Source: JAJPKK01 sp963787675 (GTDB lineage: Bacteria > Pseudomonadota > Alphaproteobacteria > Rhizobiales > Xanthobacteraceae). Taken from it: a DNA stretch of 64,000 nucleotides. The stretch spans positions 451,083-515,082 of the forward strand of contig CAWBDV010000011.1 in NCBI GenBank assembly GCA_963787675.1, in the 5' to 3' direction. Under the pieces are notes generated by a model, which was given only the letters and a program-made list of their open reading frames with translations, was not told the origin of the DNA and ran no database searches. The translations under genes were made by a program, and so were the position numbers. Shown here one piece after another: positions 20,819 to 29,757 of the stretch; within the stretch, counting starts at the first letter, position 1, and every line of letters starts with the position of its first letter.

Positions 20819-21436
20819 TCACGCGGTCAACCGCGCTGCGACATAGCGGCGGACGAGATCATCGATCGCCGCCGCCACGTCCGCACCATCACGGACGACG
20901 CCGCCGTCCGCCCATTCGATCCGACAATCGCCAAGCGCAATCTCGGGTTCTCCCAGCACGACGAGGCGCCCCTCGAAGCCGCGGTCGCGGGCTATCGCTT
21001 CCAGGCGTTCGCGCGCGGCTTCGTAAAGCCCGCTGTTGACGCGCACGGCCACATGGGGCGCCGCGATGAAGGTCTTGAAGCATTCGGTCGCAAGCGCCGC
21101 GATTTCGGCGAGCGGCTCGCGCGCCACCAGTTCCGAGGCGAGCTTGCGCGCCACAGCGACGGCGACATCGACCGCTTCCGCCTCGAGGCGGCTCTCGATC
21201 GCCTGCATCTGGCCCGCGAGTCCGGCGAGTTGGCCGGCAATGCGTTCGTAGGCGAGCGCCGTGCGGCGCTCGGCGTCGGTGCGGGCCTGGGCTTCCGCTG
21301 CCGCCAAGCCGCGCTGGTGGCCGCGCTGCTCCGCGGCCGCGATAGCCGCCTGATGCTCTTCGGGCGTGATTCTGGGCGGGGTCGCCTTGGCCGGACCGAA
21401 GTCTGCGTCGAACAAGAACTTGGCGCGCGCGTTCAT
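20819..21436 (-). CDS. fliH: Flagellar assembly protein FliH
   Basis: 205 aa. It starts NARAKFLFDADFG, a conserved alphaproteobacterial FliH N-terminus, followed by an Ala/Glu-rich coiled segment (residues 30-90) and a C-terminal globular part that binds the FliI ATPase. ATG 21436 follows GGGAGG; the frame upstream to 21457 is rejected. Position between fliG and fliN is the standard order. Divergent sequence is normal for FliH. Confidence 0.87.
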   Translation of the reverse strand: MNARAKFLFDADFGPAKATPPRITPEEHQAAIAAAEQRGHQRGLAAAEAQARTDAERRTALAYERIAGQLAGLAGQMQAIESRLEAEAVDVAVAVARKLASELVAREPLAEIAALATECFKTFIAAPHVAVRVNSGLYEAARERLEAIARDRGFEGRLVVLGEPEIALGDCRIEWADGGVVRDGADVAAAIDDLVRRYVAARLTA

Positions 21437-21488
21437 TGCGGCCTCCCGATGCCGCAAGGGCGGTTCGAAAAGTGGGGGCGCGGCATGC

Positions 21489-22619
21489 TCAATAGACGAG
21501 CTCCTCGTCGGCGCCGCCCTTGAGGATCATGATCTCGCCCTTCGAGGCGAGGTCCTTGGCAAGATTAACGAGCATCGACTGGGCATCGTCCACGTCCTTG
21601 AGCCGGACCGGCCCCAGCGCCTCCATGTCATCAAGCAGCATCTTGGCGGCACGCTGCGACATGTTGGACAGGAAGACTTGGCGCACGCTTTCGCCGGCAC
21701 CCTTGAGGGCGACCGCAAGCTTTTCCTTGTCGACCTGGCGCATCAGCGTCTGCATCGCACCGTTGTCGAGCTTGGAGAGGTCGTCGAAGGTGAACATCAG
21801 CTTCTTGATCTGCTCGGCGGCCTCCTTGTTGAGGTCCTCGAGCGCGGTCATGAAGCGCGTTTCCGTCTGCCGATCGAAGCTGTTGAAGATCTCCGCCATC
21901 ACCTCGTGGGCATCGCGCCGGCGCGTCCGCGCCAGGTTGGAGATGAATTCGGTGCGCAAGGTCTGCTCAAGGCGGTCCATGACGTCCTTCTGGACCGGGT
22001 CCATCTTGAGCATGCGGGAGACCACATCGACCGCCACGTCTTCCGGCAAAATCGCAAGCACGCGACCGGCGTGCATCGTGGTGAGTTTCGACAGCACCAC
22101 GGCGATCGTCTGCGGATATTCGTTCTTGAGATAGTTCGCGAGCACGTCTTCCTGAACGTGGGAGAGCTTCTCCCACATATTGCGGCCAGCAGGCCCGCGG
22201 ATTTCGTCCATGATGCCGACGACCCGCTCGGAGGGCAGGAACTGCCGCAACAGGCGCTCGGTGGCATCGAAGTTGCCCATCACGGCGCCCGAGGTCGAAA
22301 GCTTGGTCACGAACTCGACCATCATGGCTTCGACGGTCGCGGCCGTGACGGTGCCGAGCGTCGACATCGCGACGCCGATCTGGCGCAGTTCGTCATCATC
22401 GAGCTGGGACCAGATCTTCGATCCATGCTCCTCGCCAAGCGCGAGCAGCAGAACGGCGGCGCGCTCCGGGCCGGTGATGTCCCGAGCGGGCTGCATCGGC
22501 AGGTTCATCGTGGCGACGGGCGTCGGACGGTCTGCCTGGCCGATCGCGCCTTTAGCCGGGGCTTGGCCGAGCGCCTGCATGGTCGCCTGAATGTTTGCTC
22601 TTTCGTTCGGTTGGGCCAT
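21489..22619 (-). CDS. fliG: Flagellar motor switch protein FliG
   Basis: 376 aa. Three FliG domains are visible: the N-terminal FliF-binding domain (GPERAAVLLLALGEEHG), the middle domain with EYPQTIAVVLSKL, and the C-terminal torque domain with the charged helix FTFDDLSKLDNGAMQTLMR. It couples the MS ring to the stator and is essential for rotation. It lies 11 bp after fliF. Confidence 0.97.
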   Translation of the reverse strand: MAQPNERANIQATMQALGQAPAKGAIGQADRPTPVATMNLPMQPARDITGPERAAVLLLALGEEHGSKIWSQLDDDELRQIGVAMSTLGTVTAATVEAMMVEFVTKLSTSGAVMGNFDATERLLRQFLPSERVVGIMDEIRGPAGRNMWEKLSHVQEDVLANYLKNEYPQTIAVVLSKLTTMHAGRVLAILPEDVAVDVVSRMLKMDPVQKDVMDRLEQTLRTEFISNLARTRRRDAHEVMAEIFNSFDRQTETRFMTALEDLNKEAAEQIKKLMFTFDDLSKLDNGAMQTLMRQVDKEKLAVALKGAGESVRQVFLSNMSQRAAKMLLDDMEALGPVRLKDVDDAQSMLVNLAKDLASKGEIMILKGGADEELVY

Positions 22620-22630
22620 GGATTGCGGAC

Positions 22631-24235
22631 TCAGCTGGAAGCCGGCTGTTCGCTCAGCCAGCTGCGAATAATCGCGGTGGTTTCATTGGGATTGTTGTCG
22701 GCAAGCTCGCCCACGTGTTTGATGGCCTCGGCTTGCACCTTGCCTTGAATCTTGGCGAACTCGATCATGCGGGAGGCTTGCGCCGCAGCTGGCTCGCTGG
22801 TTGCCGTGCTCGCGGCGGAAGCGAATATCGCTGGCGGCGTTATGGGAGCCACGACCTTCTCCGGCTCGATGATGCGGCGCACCAGCGGCCGTACCACGAC
22901 GAGCACGACCACGATCCCGAGCAGCATCATCACCAGGAGTTCGACACCGCGCATGATGTCGTCCTTGGTGAACTGAAACATGGCGAGAATCCCGCCCGGC
23001 TCGCTCGCGGCAATCGATGGCATTTCGGCGAAGCGCAGGTTGACCACCTCGACCTGATCGCCACGACGCTGGTCGAAGCCGATGGCCGAGCGTACCAGGG
23101 CGCCGATGCGATCGAGTTCCCCGCGCGAGCGTTCCTGATAGGCTAGGTCGCCCTTGTCGTTCTTGACGTAGCTGCCGTCGACAAGGACGGCGACGGAAAT
23201 GCGGTTGACCCGCCCCCCCTCGATCACTTCGGTCTTGGTGGTGCGCGAGACCTCGTAATTGGCAACCTCCTCGATCTTTCTGCTGGAATCGCGCGGCGCG
23301 TTGGCATTCTGCTGGTTGCCGGGCAATTCGTTGGCGATCGTCACCTGCCCCTGGGCATCGGCCGCGCCGGAGCTTTCCTCCTTGGTCTGACTGGACCGCA
23401 GGACACGACCTTCCGGATCGAACTTTTCCGAAGTCTGGGTCACGCGATTGAAGTCAAAGTCAGCGGACACCTCGACGCGGGCGCGGCCGGAACCGACCAC
23501 CGACGACACAATGGTTTCGACCTGCTCGCGCAGGTGCCGCTCGAAGGCGACCTTTCGTTCGTCGGCGCCCGCCCCCATCCCGTTCTCGTCAGGCGATCCA
23601 TTGGCGAGCAGGCGCCCGAACTCGTCGACGATGGACACGCGATTGGGCTTGAGCCCGGTGACGGCCGAAGAGACGAGATGCTGGATCGCCCGCACCTGCT
23701 GGGCCTCGAGGTGGCCGCGCAGCTTGACGATGATGGAGGCTGACGGCTCCGCCTGATCGCGGGCGAACAAGGTGCGCTCCGGAATCACCAGGTGAACCCG
23801 GGCGAACTGCACCCGGTCGATCGCGCGAATCGTGCGCGACAGTTCCCCTTCAAGCGCCCGCAACCGGTTGATGTTCTGAACGAAGGAGGTGCTGCCCAGC
23901 GTGTCGGACTTGTCGAAGATCTCGTACCCGACGCCGCCGCCCTTGGGCAGACCATCCTCCGCGAGCTTCATGCGCAACCGCGACACCCGGTCCTTCGGCA
24001 CCAGGATGATGGCGCCGTCGCTCTTCATGTCGTAGGGAATCGCCTGGCGCTCCAGGTCCTTGATGATGGCGGAGGAGTCTTCAACCGAGAGGTCGGTAAA
24101 GAGCGGCACCATCGTCGGGGCCGTGACCCGCATGATCAGGAACGCAAAGAAGCCGACCAGCGCGACGGTCACCGCACCCATGGCGGCAAGACGCGTCGGC
24201 CCCAACGCTTTGACGAAGTCGATCAGCCCCTGCAC
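22631..24235 (-). CDS. fliF: Flagellar M-ring protein FliF
   Basis: 534 aa. N-terminal transmembrane helix (MGAVTVALVGFFAFLIM), YscJ/FliF ring-building domain (PKGGGVGYEIFD, RARVHLVIPE-like region) and a second helix near the C-terminus (ELLVMMLLGIVVVLVVV), with the FliG-binding tail after it. The start is taken as GTG 24235 (VQGLIDFVKALGP), which matches known FliF N-termini; an upstream ATG at 24271 adds 12 unlikely residues. First gene of the operon. Confidence 0.95.
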   Translation of the reverse strand: MQGLIDFVKALGPTRLAAMGAVTVALVGFFAFLIMRVTAPTMVPLFTDLSVEDSSAIIKDLERQAIPYDMKSDGAIILVPKDRVSRLRMKLAEDGLPKGGGVGYEIFDKSDTLGSTSFVQNINRLRALEGELSRTIRAIDRVQFARVHLVIPERTLFARDQAEPSASIIVKLRGHLEAQQVRAIQHLVSSAVTGLKPNRVSIVDEFGRLLANGSPDENGMGAGADERKVAFERHLREQVETIVSSVVGSGRARVEVSADFDFNRVTQTSEKFDPEGRVLRSSQTKEESSGAADAQGQVTIANELPGNQQNANAPRDSSRKIEEVANYEVSRTTKTEVIEGGRVNRISVAVLVDGSYVKNDKGDLAYQERSRGELDRIGALVRSAIGFDQRRGDQVEVVNLRFAEMPSIAASEPGGILAMFQFTKDDIMRGVELLVMMLLGIVVVLVVVRPLVRRIIEPEKVVAPITPPAIFASAASTATSEPAAAQASRMIEFAKIQGKVQAEAIKHVGELADNNPNETTAIIRSWLSEQPASS

Positions 24236-24420
24236 CCGCCAACCCCCGGCGAATCCGATGGCCAGGCGCACGACACCCGGCTAGGCAAGTTTTGCCGGGG
24301 TTATGGTTTCGAATTGGTTAACTTGGGTAACCGAGGCGAAAGGAAACCGGCAGGCGCACGCCGACCACGTGCCCGTCACGCCGGCCAACGCCTTTAGCGG
24401 CGACGCCGTCGGAAATGGGC

Positions 24421-24696
24421 TTACTGGCGATATTGCTGGATGCGGGTCGTGCGCAGACCGGCGAGGCCGTGGCGGTCGATCGAATACTGCCAGGCGAGAA
24501 ACTCCTCGACGGTCAGGGTGTATCGGCTGCAAGCCTCTTCGAGCGACAGGAGGCCGCCGCGCACGGCCGCAACAACCTCTGCTTTGCGGCGAATCACCCA
24601 ACGCTTGGTGCCCGGCGCCGGGAGATCGGCGATTGTCAGCGGGCTTCCGTCGGGCCCGATCACATATTTGACCCTCGGGCGGTGGGGTTCGGTCAT
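24421..24696 (-). CDS. sciP: CtrA inhibitor SciP (DUF1153)
   Basis: 91 aa, cytoplasmic helix-turn-helix protein. The block GTKRWVIRRKAEVVAAVRGG, followed by LSLEEACSRYTLTVEEF, is the near-invariant SciP/DUF1153 signature. In Caulobacter SciP binds CtrA and blocks transcription of CtrA targets in G1 swarmer cells. ATG 24696 is preferred over GTG 24711 because it has GAGAGTG just upstream. Its position between fliF and flgD links the cell-cycle circuit with flagellar genes, as in other alphaproteobacteria. Confidence 0.93.
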   Translation of the reverse strand: MTEPHRPRVKYVIGPDGSPLTIADLPAPGTKRWVIRRKAEVVAAVRGGLLSLEEACSRYTLTVEEFLAWQYSIDRHGLAGLRTTRIQQYRQ

Positions 24697-24907
24697 ATCA
24701 CTCTCACGCACTTGAAAAACAGACGACCAACTGCACGGAAATTACGCCGCGCCGCTTAAAATTTGACTAAGCACGGGCGTGAACACGAAAAATCGCTCTG
24801 GGCCACCCACAAAAAGCGGCGCAGAGTTGAATAAATTTGGAACTCAACACGCTGGAATTGACCGGCGAAACGGGGCCCGGCGACGCTGTTTTAAGCTTTT
24901 GGCGGGT

Positions 24908-25621
24908 TCAGTTCTTGCTGACGCCGCTGATCTGATTGATCGTGAAGTTCTGGCCGTTGACCGAGAGCAGCGGCGGATTCTGGGTAAGGTCGACCGATTG
25001 CACGACGCCGGTAACCTGGGCCGCGACCGCGACGGTTTGTCCGGAGGCCGCCTGCGCCGTGATCGCCGCCGTGTAGGTGCCGTCCGGCCATTGCGTGCCG
25101 TTATTGCCCTGGCCGTTCCAAGTGAAACTGTTTGACCCGGTCTGCAGCGACACCGGGCCGGAATAGACGAGCTGGCCGGTTGAATTCGAGATATTGACCG
25201 TGCCGTTCGCCGGCTGGGGCGAGTTGAACGTCCATTGCGTCGTGCCGTTCGCAAGCTGGGCCGTATTGCCGTTTACCGTGACGGTGTCGCCGACAAAGTT
25301 GAGGGCCTGGGTCGACTGCGCGGTCTGCTGCAGCGAGACGAGCGTCGCGAGTTGCGAATTCGACTGCAGCTGCTGTTCTACCTGCGCAAATTCCACCAGT
25401 TGCTGGGTGAACTGGTTGGTATCGAGCGGGTTGGTCGGGTCCTGATTCTGCAGCTGCGTCGTCAGCAGGGTGAGGAAGGTCTGGAAATTTCCGGCGATCG
25501 ATTGCGCGCCGAGGCCGGAGAGGCTCGATGCCGTCGAACCGGTCGAACTCGTCGAACTATTCGCGGTCGTGGTCGCCGAGGTGACCGTGTTGGCGATGCC
25601 GTTCTGGATGGTCGTTGTCAT
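24908..25621 (-). CDS. flgD: Flagellar hook assembly scaffold FlgD
   Basis: 237 aa. A Ser/Thr-rich N-terminus is followed by the FlgD core (FLTLLTTQLQNQDPTNPLDT, then QLVEFAQVEQQLQ) and the C-terminal Ig-like/tudor domain with FTWNGQGNNGTQWPDGTY. It caps the growing hook and is exported by the flagellar type III system. It lies 24 bp downstream of fliK, so the two are probably co-transcribed. Confidence 0.95.
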   Translation of the reverse strand: MTTTIQNGIANTVTSATTTANSSTSSTGSTASSLSGLGAQSIAGNFQTFLTLLTTQLQNQDPTNPLDTNQFTQQLVEFAQVEQQLQSNSQLATLVSLQQTAQSTQALNFVGDTVTVNGNTAQLANGTTQWTFNSPQPANGTVNISNSTGQLVYSGPVSLQTGSNSFTWNGQGNNGTQWPDGTYTAAITAQAASGQTVAVAAQVTGVVQSVDLTQNPPLLSVNGQNFTINQISGVSKN

Positions 25622-25645
25622 GTCGCTACCTCGCGAACTTAGAGG

Positions 25646-27391
25646 TCAGACTGTCATGTCGAGACCGCCGCTGCGGCCCGACCATGAGGCGTATCCCTGC
25701 GCGGCTATCGCCGGCACCGAGTCGCTCGTCGGAATTGCTGTCGACGTCCCTGAATCGAATTCGGGTGCGGTGTAGGCGTTGTTGCCCGCGAACCCCTGGT
25801 CGGCGAGCGAGAACTGCGTGCCTTCGCCGGTGTTGAGCCCGGCGTCTTGAAGCGCCCGTTCAAGCTGCGGCGCCTGACGCTGAAGCAGGCTGAGCGTTTC
25901 CGGCCGCTCCGCGATGATGTGCGAGGTGACATTGCCGCCGCTGTCGACCTTGAGCTGCACGTCGATCCGGCCGAGATCCGGCGGATCGAGACGAATCTCA
26001 AAGTTGCTGTTGCCGGACTGCGCCCGCGCAGCGATGGTCACCGCAACCTCAGAGATCGGCACCAGGGCATTCGTCGTGTCGGCAGCGTGGGTCGGCGCGG
26101 CAGCGGTGGTGGCGGTGGCGATCGGGGCCGCAACAAGCGAGCCCGCATTGGCCGAGCCATCCGTCGGCGCGGTGCCCGCCTGATTGCCGATCGCGTCGCT
26201 ATTGTTGTTATCGTCGCTGCCCGCCGTTGATGCGATGAGCGCGGAATTGGAAAGGCCAAGCGAATCGTTACTCGTGTCCGCTCCGGCGAGCGTCGGCGCT
26301 ACGAATTGAGGATCGCTCAGAGAATTTTGGTTCAGCCCGCCAGTTGACGCCTGCCCGGCCGACCCATGAACACCGTTTGACGAAGTATCAGTTGCCCGCC
26401 CCGCTGCCGCAACCGTGCCGGCAAGGCGGGCGGCGGCTGCATCCGTGCCTTGGGTCGAGCCGGCCGTCGCAGCCGCGAGAGCATCCGGGGTCTGCGGCAG
26501 CGCGTTGCCGGCAGTGGGTGCATCGCCGGCCGATGCGCCAAGATTACCGTTCGTGACGCCATCGACCGCGAGCGGGTCTTCGCCGGCCGTTGACGCGCCC
26601 GCGCTATTGTCGGTCGCAGTGCCAGAACTGCCGACACCGATCGTCGCGGGAGGACTGGCCGCCGTCGCGGCGGCTTGGACCGCAACGCCAGTTCCGTCGG
26701 TGGCAGCGCCTGCCGTTCCTCGACTTCCCTTGCGGCCATTGCCGCTGGGGGATGAACGAACGCCGGTGCTTGCGGTGGAGTCGGCGGCAGCCGAGTCGTC
26801 TGTCGTTGCCGGCTGATCGGAGCTGAGAGGATCTGTGCTTGGGGACGTCGTTTGCGACCCGGTGGCCGTTGAAGCGGCACCTGTCGTCGCGGCAACTGCG
26901 GAGGTGACGGATGCCGCCGCGCTGTCGCCTTTTGCCTGTGCGGTCGCGGCCTTCGTCGACTGTCCGGCGGCCGGGTCCGCGGCGCCTTTCGAATCCGCTG
27001 CGCCCTGCGAGGCCTTGGGCGATGACGAATTGGAATTAGCAGCAGACGAGGCTGGCCCGGTCGGGGCGCTGGGCGCGCTATCGGAAGCGCTTCCGGATGC
27101 CCCCGCCGTCGAGCTTCCTGCCGAAGGCGCCGTCGACCCCTGCGTTGACCCGCTCGTCGAACTCGCCGACGTGGTCGGCGCGCTTGATCCGTTGGCGGAG
27201 GCGGCTGCCTGTCCGGTACCGGCAGATGTCTGCGGGCTCGGTGAGGGCGGCGACTGGTTGCCGGTGTCGGAGGCGTTGTCGAGAAAGCTTGCGAACGGCG
27301 AGGACTGGTCGCTGTTGCGCGGATCGACGGCATAGGCCGGCACGTAGGACCGCGGCGGCGAAGCAACGGGATCGGTCGAGACTGACGGCAC
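25646..27391 (-). CDS. fliK: Flagellar hook-length control protein FliK
   Basis: 581 aa. About 420 residues are low-complexity Ala/Ser/Thr/Gly-rich sequence, normal for the FliK ruler. The conserved C-terminal Flg_hook domain follows (NFEIRLDPPDLGRIDVQLKV, then RPETLSLLQRQAPQLERAL). It measures hook length and switches export specificity. GTG at 27391 is chosen because AGAGGA precedes it at 6 nt; a GTG at 27430 is the longer alternative. Confidence 0.88.
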   Translation of the reverse strand: MPSVSTDPVASPPRSYVPAYAVDPRNSDQSSPFASFLDNASDTGNQSPPSPSPQTSAGTGQAAASANGSSAPTTSASSTSGSTQGSTAPSAGSSTAGASGSASDSAPSAPTGPASSAANSNSSSPKASQGAADSKGAADPAAGQSTKAATAQAKGDSAAASVTSAVAATTGAASTATGSQTTSPSTDPLSSDQPATTDDSAAADSTASTGVRSSPSGNGRKGSRGTAGAATDGTGVAVQAAATAASPPATIGVGSSGTATDNSAGASTAGEDPLAVDGVTNGNLGASAGDAPTAGNALPQTPDALAAATAGSTQGTDAAAARLAGTVAAAGRATDTSSNGVHGSAGQASTGGLNQNSLSDPQFVAPTLAGADTSNDSLGLSNSALIASTAGSDDNNNSDAIGNQAGTAPTDGSANAGSLVAAPIATATTAAAPTHAADTTNALVPISEVAVTIAARAQSGNSNFEIRLDPPDLGRIDVQLKVDSGGNVTSHIIAERPETLSLLQRQAPQLERALQDAGLNTGEGTQFSLADQGFAGNNAYTAPEFDSGTSTAIPTSDSVPAIAAQGYASWSGRSGGLDMTV

Positions 27392-27732
27392 GGCGGGTCC
27401 TCTTCGATCGGCCGCGCGGTGCTCACTCACATGCGCCCGCGCCCGGCTGAGCCCTCGATTTGCAATCGCCGGGCCATCCGCCGATGGAAAAAATCATATG
27501 GCAGGACAGAGAGTTACCGAGGACGGCGCCGCCCGGTCCGCGGGCCTTGGGGCAAGCGTTGCAGGCCACCCGGCAGGAAATGCCGGCCTCGCCTGCGCCG
27601 CCATGTCGCTGGTTATGCGCCGGCCGACATTGCACAAGCACCGGGCACACTTATAGTAGAAGAACGGATCGGCCGGGACGGTGTTGCCCAAGCACCGGCA
27701 AGGCGTTTCCGACAGGAGCGGTCCGCCGGGTG

Positions 27733-28932
27733 ATGCGCAACAGTCTGGAAGTTGAAGGGACGCCGCAGGAGACGCGGGTCGTCGTCGCCATGTCCGGCGG
27801 CGTCGATTCCTCGGTCACGGCGGCCTTGCTCAAGGCCGAAGGCTACGACGTGATCGGAGTGACGCTTCAGCTTTACGATCACGGCGCCGCCACCCATCGC
27901 AAGGGCGCATGTTGTGCCGGCCAGGACATCCACGATGCCCGCATGGTCGCGGGCGCGATCGGCATCCCCCACTACGTCCTCGATTACGAGAGCCGCTTCA
28001 AGCAGGAGGTGATCGATCGTTTCGCCGAGAGCTACGTTGCCGGCGAGACGCCGGTCCCCTGCGTCGACTGCAATCAGGCGATCAAGTTCCGCGATCTGCT
28101 CGCGACCGCGCAGGACCTCGGCGCGAAGCTGCTCGCGACCGGACACTACGTGGCCTCGCGCGCGTTGCCCGCGGGCGGCCGTGCCCTCTTCCGCGCCCGC
28201 GAAACGGAACGTGACCAGAGCTATTTCCTGTTCGCGACGACGCGCGAGCAGATCGAGTTCCTGCGGTTTCCGCTCGGTGATCTGACCAAGGCCGAGACGC
28301 GCGACCTCGCGCGGCGCTTCGGCCTGCCCGTCGCCGAAAAGCCCGACAGCCAGGACATCTGCTTCGTGCCGAGCGGCCGCTATGCCGATGTGATCGAGCG
28401 TTTGCGTCCGGGCGCTGCCGCCGCCGGCGATATCGTCGACCTAGCCGGACGCGTGCTCGGTCGCCACAACGGCATCATCAATTTCACTGTCGGACAACGA
28501 CGAGGCCTCGGCATCGCGGCCGGCGAGCCGCTCTACGTGGTACGGCTCGACGCCGAGAGCCGCCGCGTCATTGTCGGGCCGCGCGAGGCGCTGCGCACGA
28601 CGCGCGTGCGGCTGCGCGATCTCAACTGGATCGGCGACGGCACGGTGGAGGCCGCGCTCGCGGCCGGACCGCTCGACGTTTTCGTCAAGGTGCGCTCGAC
28701 CCGCCCGCCGCGGCCGGCGACGCTTGCTCGCTCCACCGATGGGTTCGAGGTCGAACTTGCCGGCGGCGAAGAGGGCGTCGCGCCCGGCCAGGCCTGCGTG
28801 CTTTACGATTCAGCCGATGGCCAAGCGCGGATGCTGGGTGGCGGCTTCATCGGTTCCGCGGTATCGCAAGGCGAGATTGACGTTGCGGCAGCATTGCGGC
28901 CGCACAAAATACAGGTTGCTGCACGAGGTTGA
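27733..28932 (+). CDS. mnmA: tRNA-specific 2-thiouridylase MnmA
   Basis: 399 aa. The PP-loop SGGVDSSV (residues 21-28) binds ATP. The catalytic cysteines lie in PVPCVDCNQ and DSQDICFV, and FTVGQRRGLGI is the tRNA-binding/central motif. It makes 2-thiouridine at wobble position 34 of tRNA-Lys, -Glu and -Gln. ATG 27733 (or the adjacent GTG 27730) is used; AGGAG lies about 15 nt upstream. An in-frame extension to 27460 lacks family similarity. Confidence 0.96.
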   Translation: MRNSLEVEGTPQETRVVVAMSGGVDSSVTAALLKAEGYDVIGVTLQLYDHGAATHRKGACCAGQDIHDARMVAGAIGIPHYVLDYESRFKQEVIDRFAESYVAGETPVPCVDCNQAIKFRDLLATAQDLGAKLLATGHYVASRALPAGGRALFRARETERDQSYFLFATTREQIEFLRFPLGDLTKAETRDLARRFGLPVAEKPDSQDICFVPSGRYADVIERLRPGAAAAGDIVDLAGRVLGRHNGIINFTVGQRRGLGIAAGEPLYVVRLDAESRRVIVGPREALRTTRVRLRDLNWIGDGTVEAALAAGPLDVFVKVRSTRPPRPATLARSTDGFEVELAGGEEGVAPGQACVLYDSADGQARMLGGGFIGSAVSQGEIDVAAALRPHKIQVAARG

Positions 28933-28936
28933 TTGA

Positions 28937-29608
28937 ATGGCTGGGGCAACAAACGGGGCTCGGCTGGAGACCCATGCGTTCGACAAGAGTGACGTTGAAA
29001 AGGCCTATGCGGGCTGGGCACCGATCTACGACATGGTGTTCGGCGCTGTGTTCTCGGCAGGTCGCGATGCTGCCGTGAGGGCGGCGGAGCGGGTCGGCGG
29101 CCGCATTCTCGAGGTCGGCGTAGGGACCGGAATTTCGCTCGACAAATATTCGAAGCGCAACCGGATCGTCGGCATCGATCTCTCCGAGCCGATGCTGCGG
29201 CGGGCGAAGGCACGGGTGCGCAAACGCAATCTCTTCAATGTCGAGACCCTCGCTGTGATGGACGCCGAGCGGCTCGGATTTGGCGATGCGTTCTTCGACG
29301 TCGTCGTCGCGCAGTTCGTCATCACCACGGTGCCCGACCCGGAAGCCGCGCTCGACGAATTCGCCCGCGTCGTCAAACCTGAGGGCGAGATCATCCTCGT
29401 CAATCACCTCGGCGCCGAGGCCGGGCCGCGCCGCGATTTCGAACACGGCATCGCGCCGCTTGGCCGACGTCTCGGGTGGCGGCCCGAATTCCCGTTCGCG
29501 CGCATTTCCGCGTGGGCGAAAGACGCGGGCGTCCGCCTCGTCGAGCGGCGCCCGGTGCAACCGCTCGGCCATTTCTCTTTGATGCGCTTCCGCAAATCCG
29601 CGCAATAG
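28937..29608 (+). CDS. pmtA: Phosphatidylethanolamine N-methyltransferase family protein
   Basis: 223 aa class I SAM methyltransferase. Motif I is ILEVGVGTGISL; motif II region GIDLSEPMLRRAKAR; VAQFVITTVPDPEAAL follows. The sequence matches the short Rhodobacter/Bradyrhizobium-type PmtA that methylates phosphatidylethanolamine towards phosphatidylcholine at the inner membrane. It starts 4 bp after mnmA, so it is co-transcribed. Substrate assignment rests on family resemblance. Confidence 0.82.
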   Translation: MAGATNGARLETHAFDKSDVEKAYAGWAPIYDMVFGAVFSAGRDAAVRAAERVGGRILEVGVGTGISLDKYSKRNRIVGIDLSEPMLRRAKARVRKRNLFNVETLAVMDAERLGFGDAFFDVVVAQFVITTVPDPEAALDEFARVVKPEGEIILVNHLGAEAGPRRDFEHGIAPLGRRLGWRPEFPFARISAWAKDAGVRLVERRPVQPLGHFSLMRFRKSAQ

Positions 29609-29757
29609 CGACGTCTGCGCCAATGCTATATTTGCAAAACATGACTCGATTCCGTCATCGCCCGGCTTGACCGGGCGATCCAGTAGCCACTTGAGTTTGC
29701 TTTTGGCACGGCAAGCTTCTTCCCATCAGCTGCGGGTTACTGGATGCTCCGCTTTCG

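Noticed and set aside
24285..24300. Sigma-54 promoter for fliF
   Set aside because: A GGC...TTGC word exists on the minus strand, but the distance between the GG and GC elements is 8 nt rather than 10.
24316..24332. CtrA box between fliF and sciP (GGTTAAC...TAACC)
   Set aside because: It is a short inverted repeat, but the TTAA half-sites are not separated by 7 nt and the second half is incomplete. It might bind another regulator.
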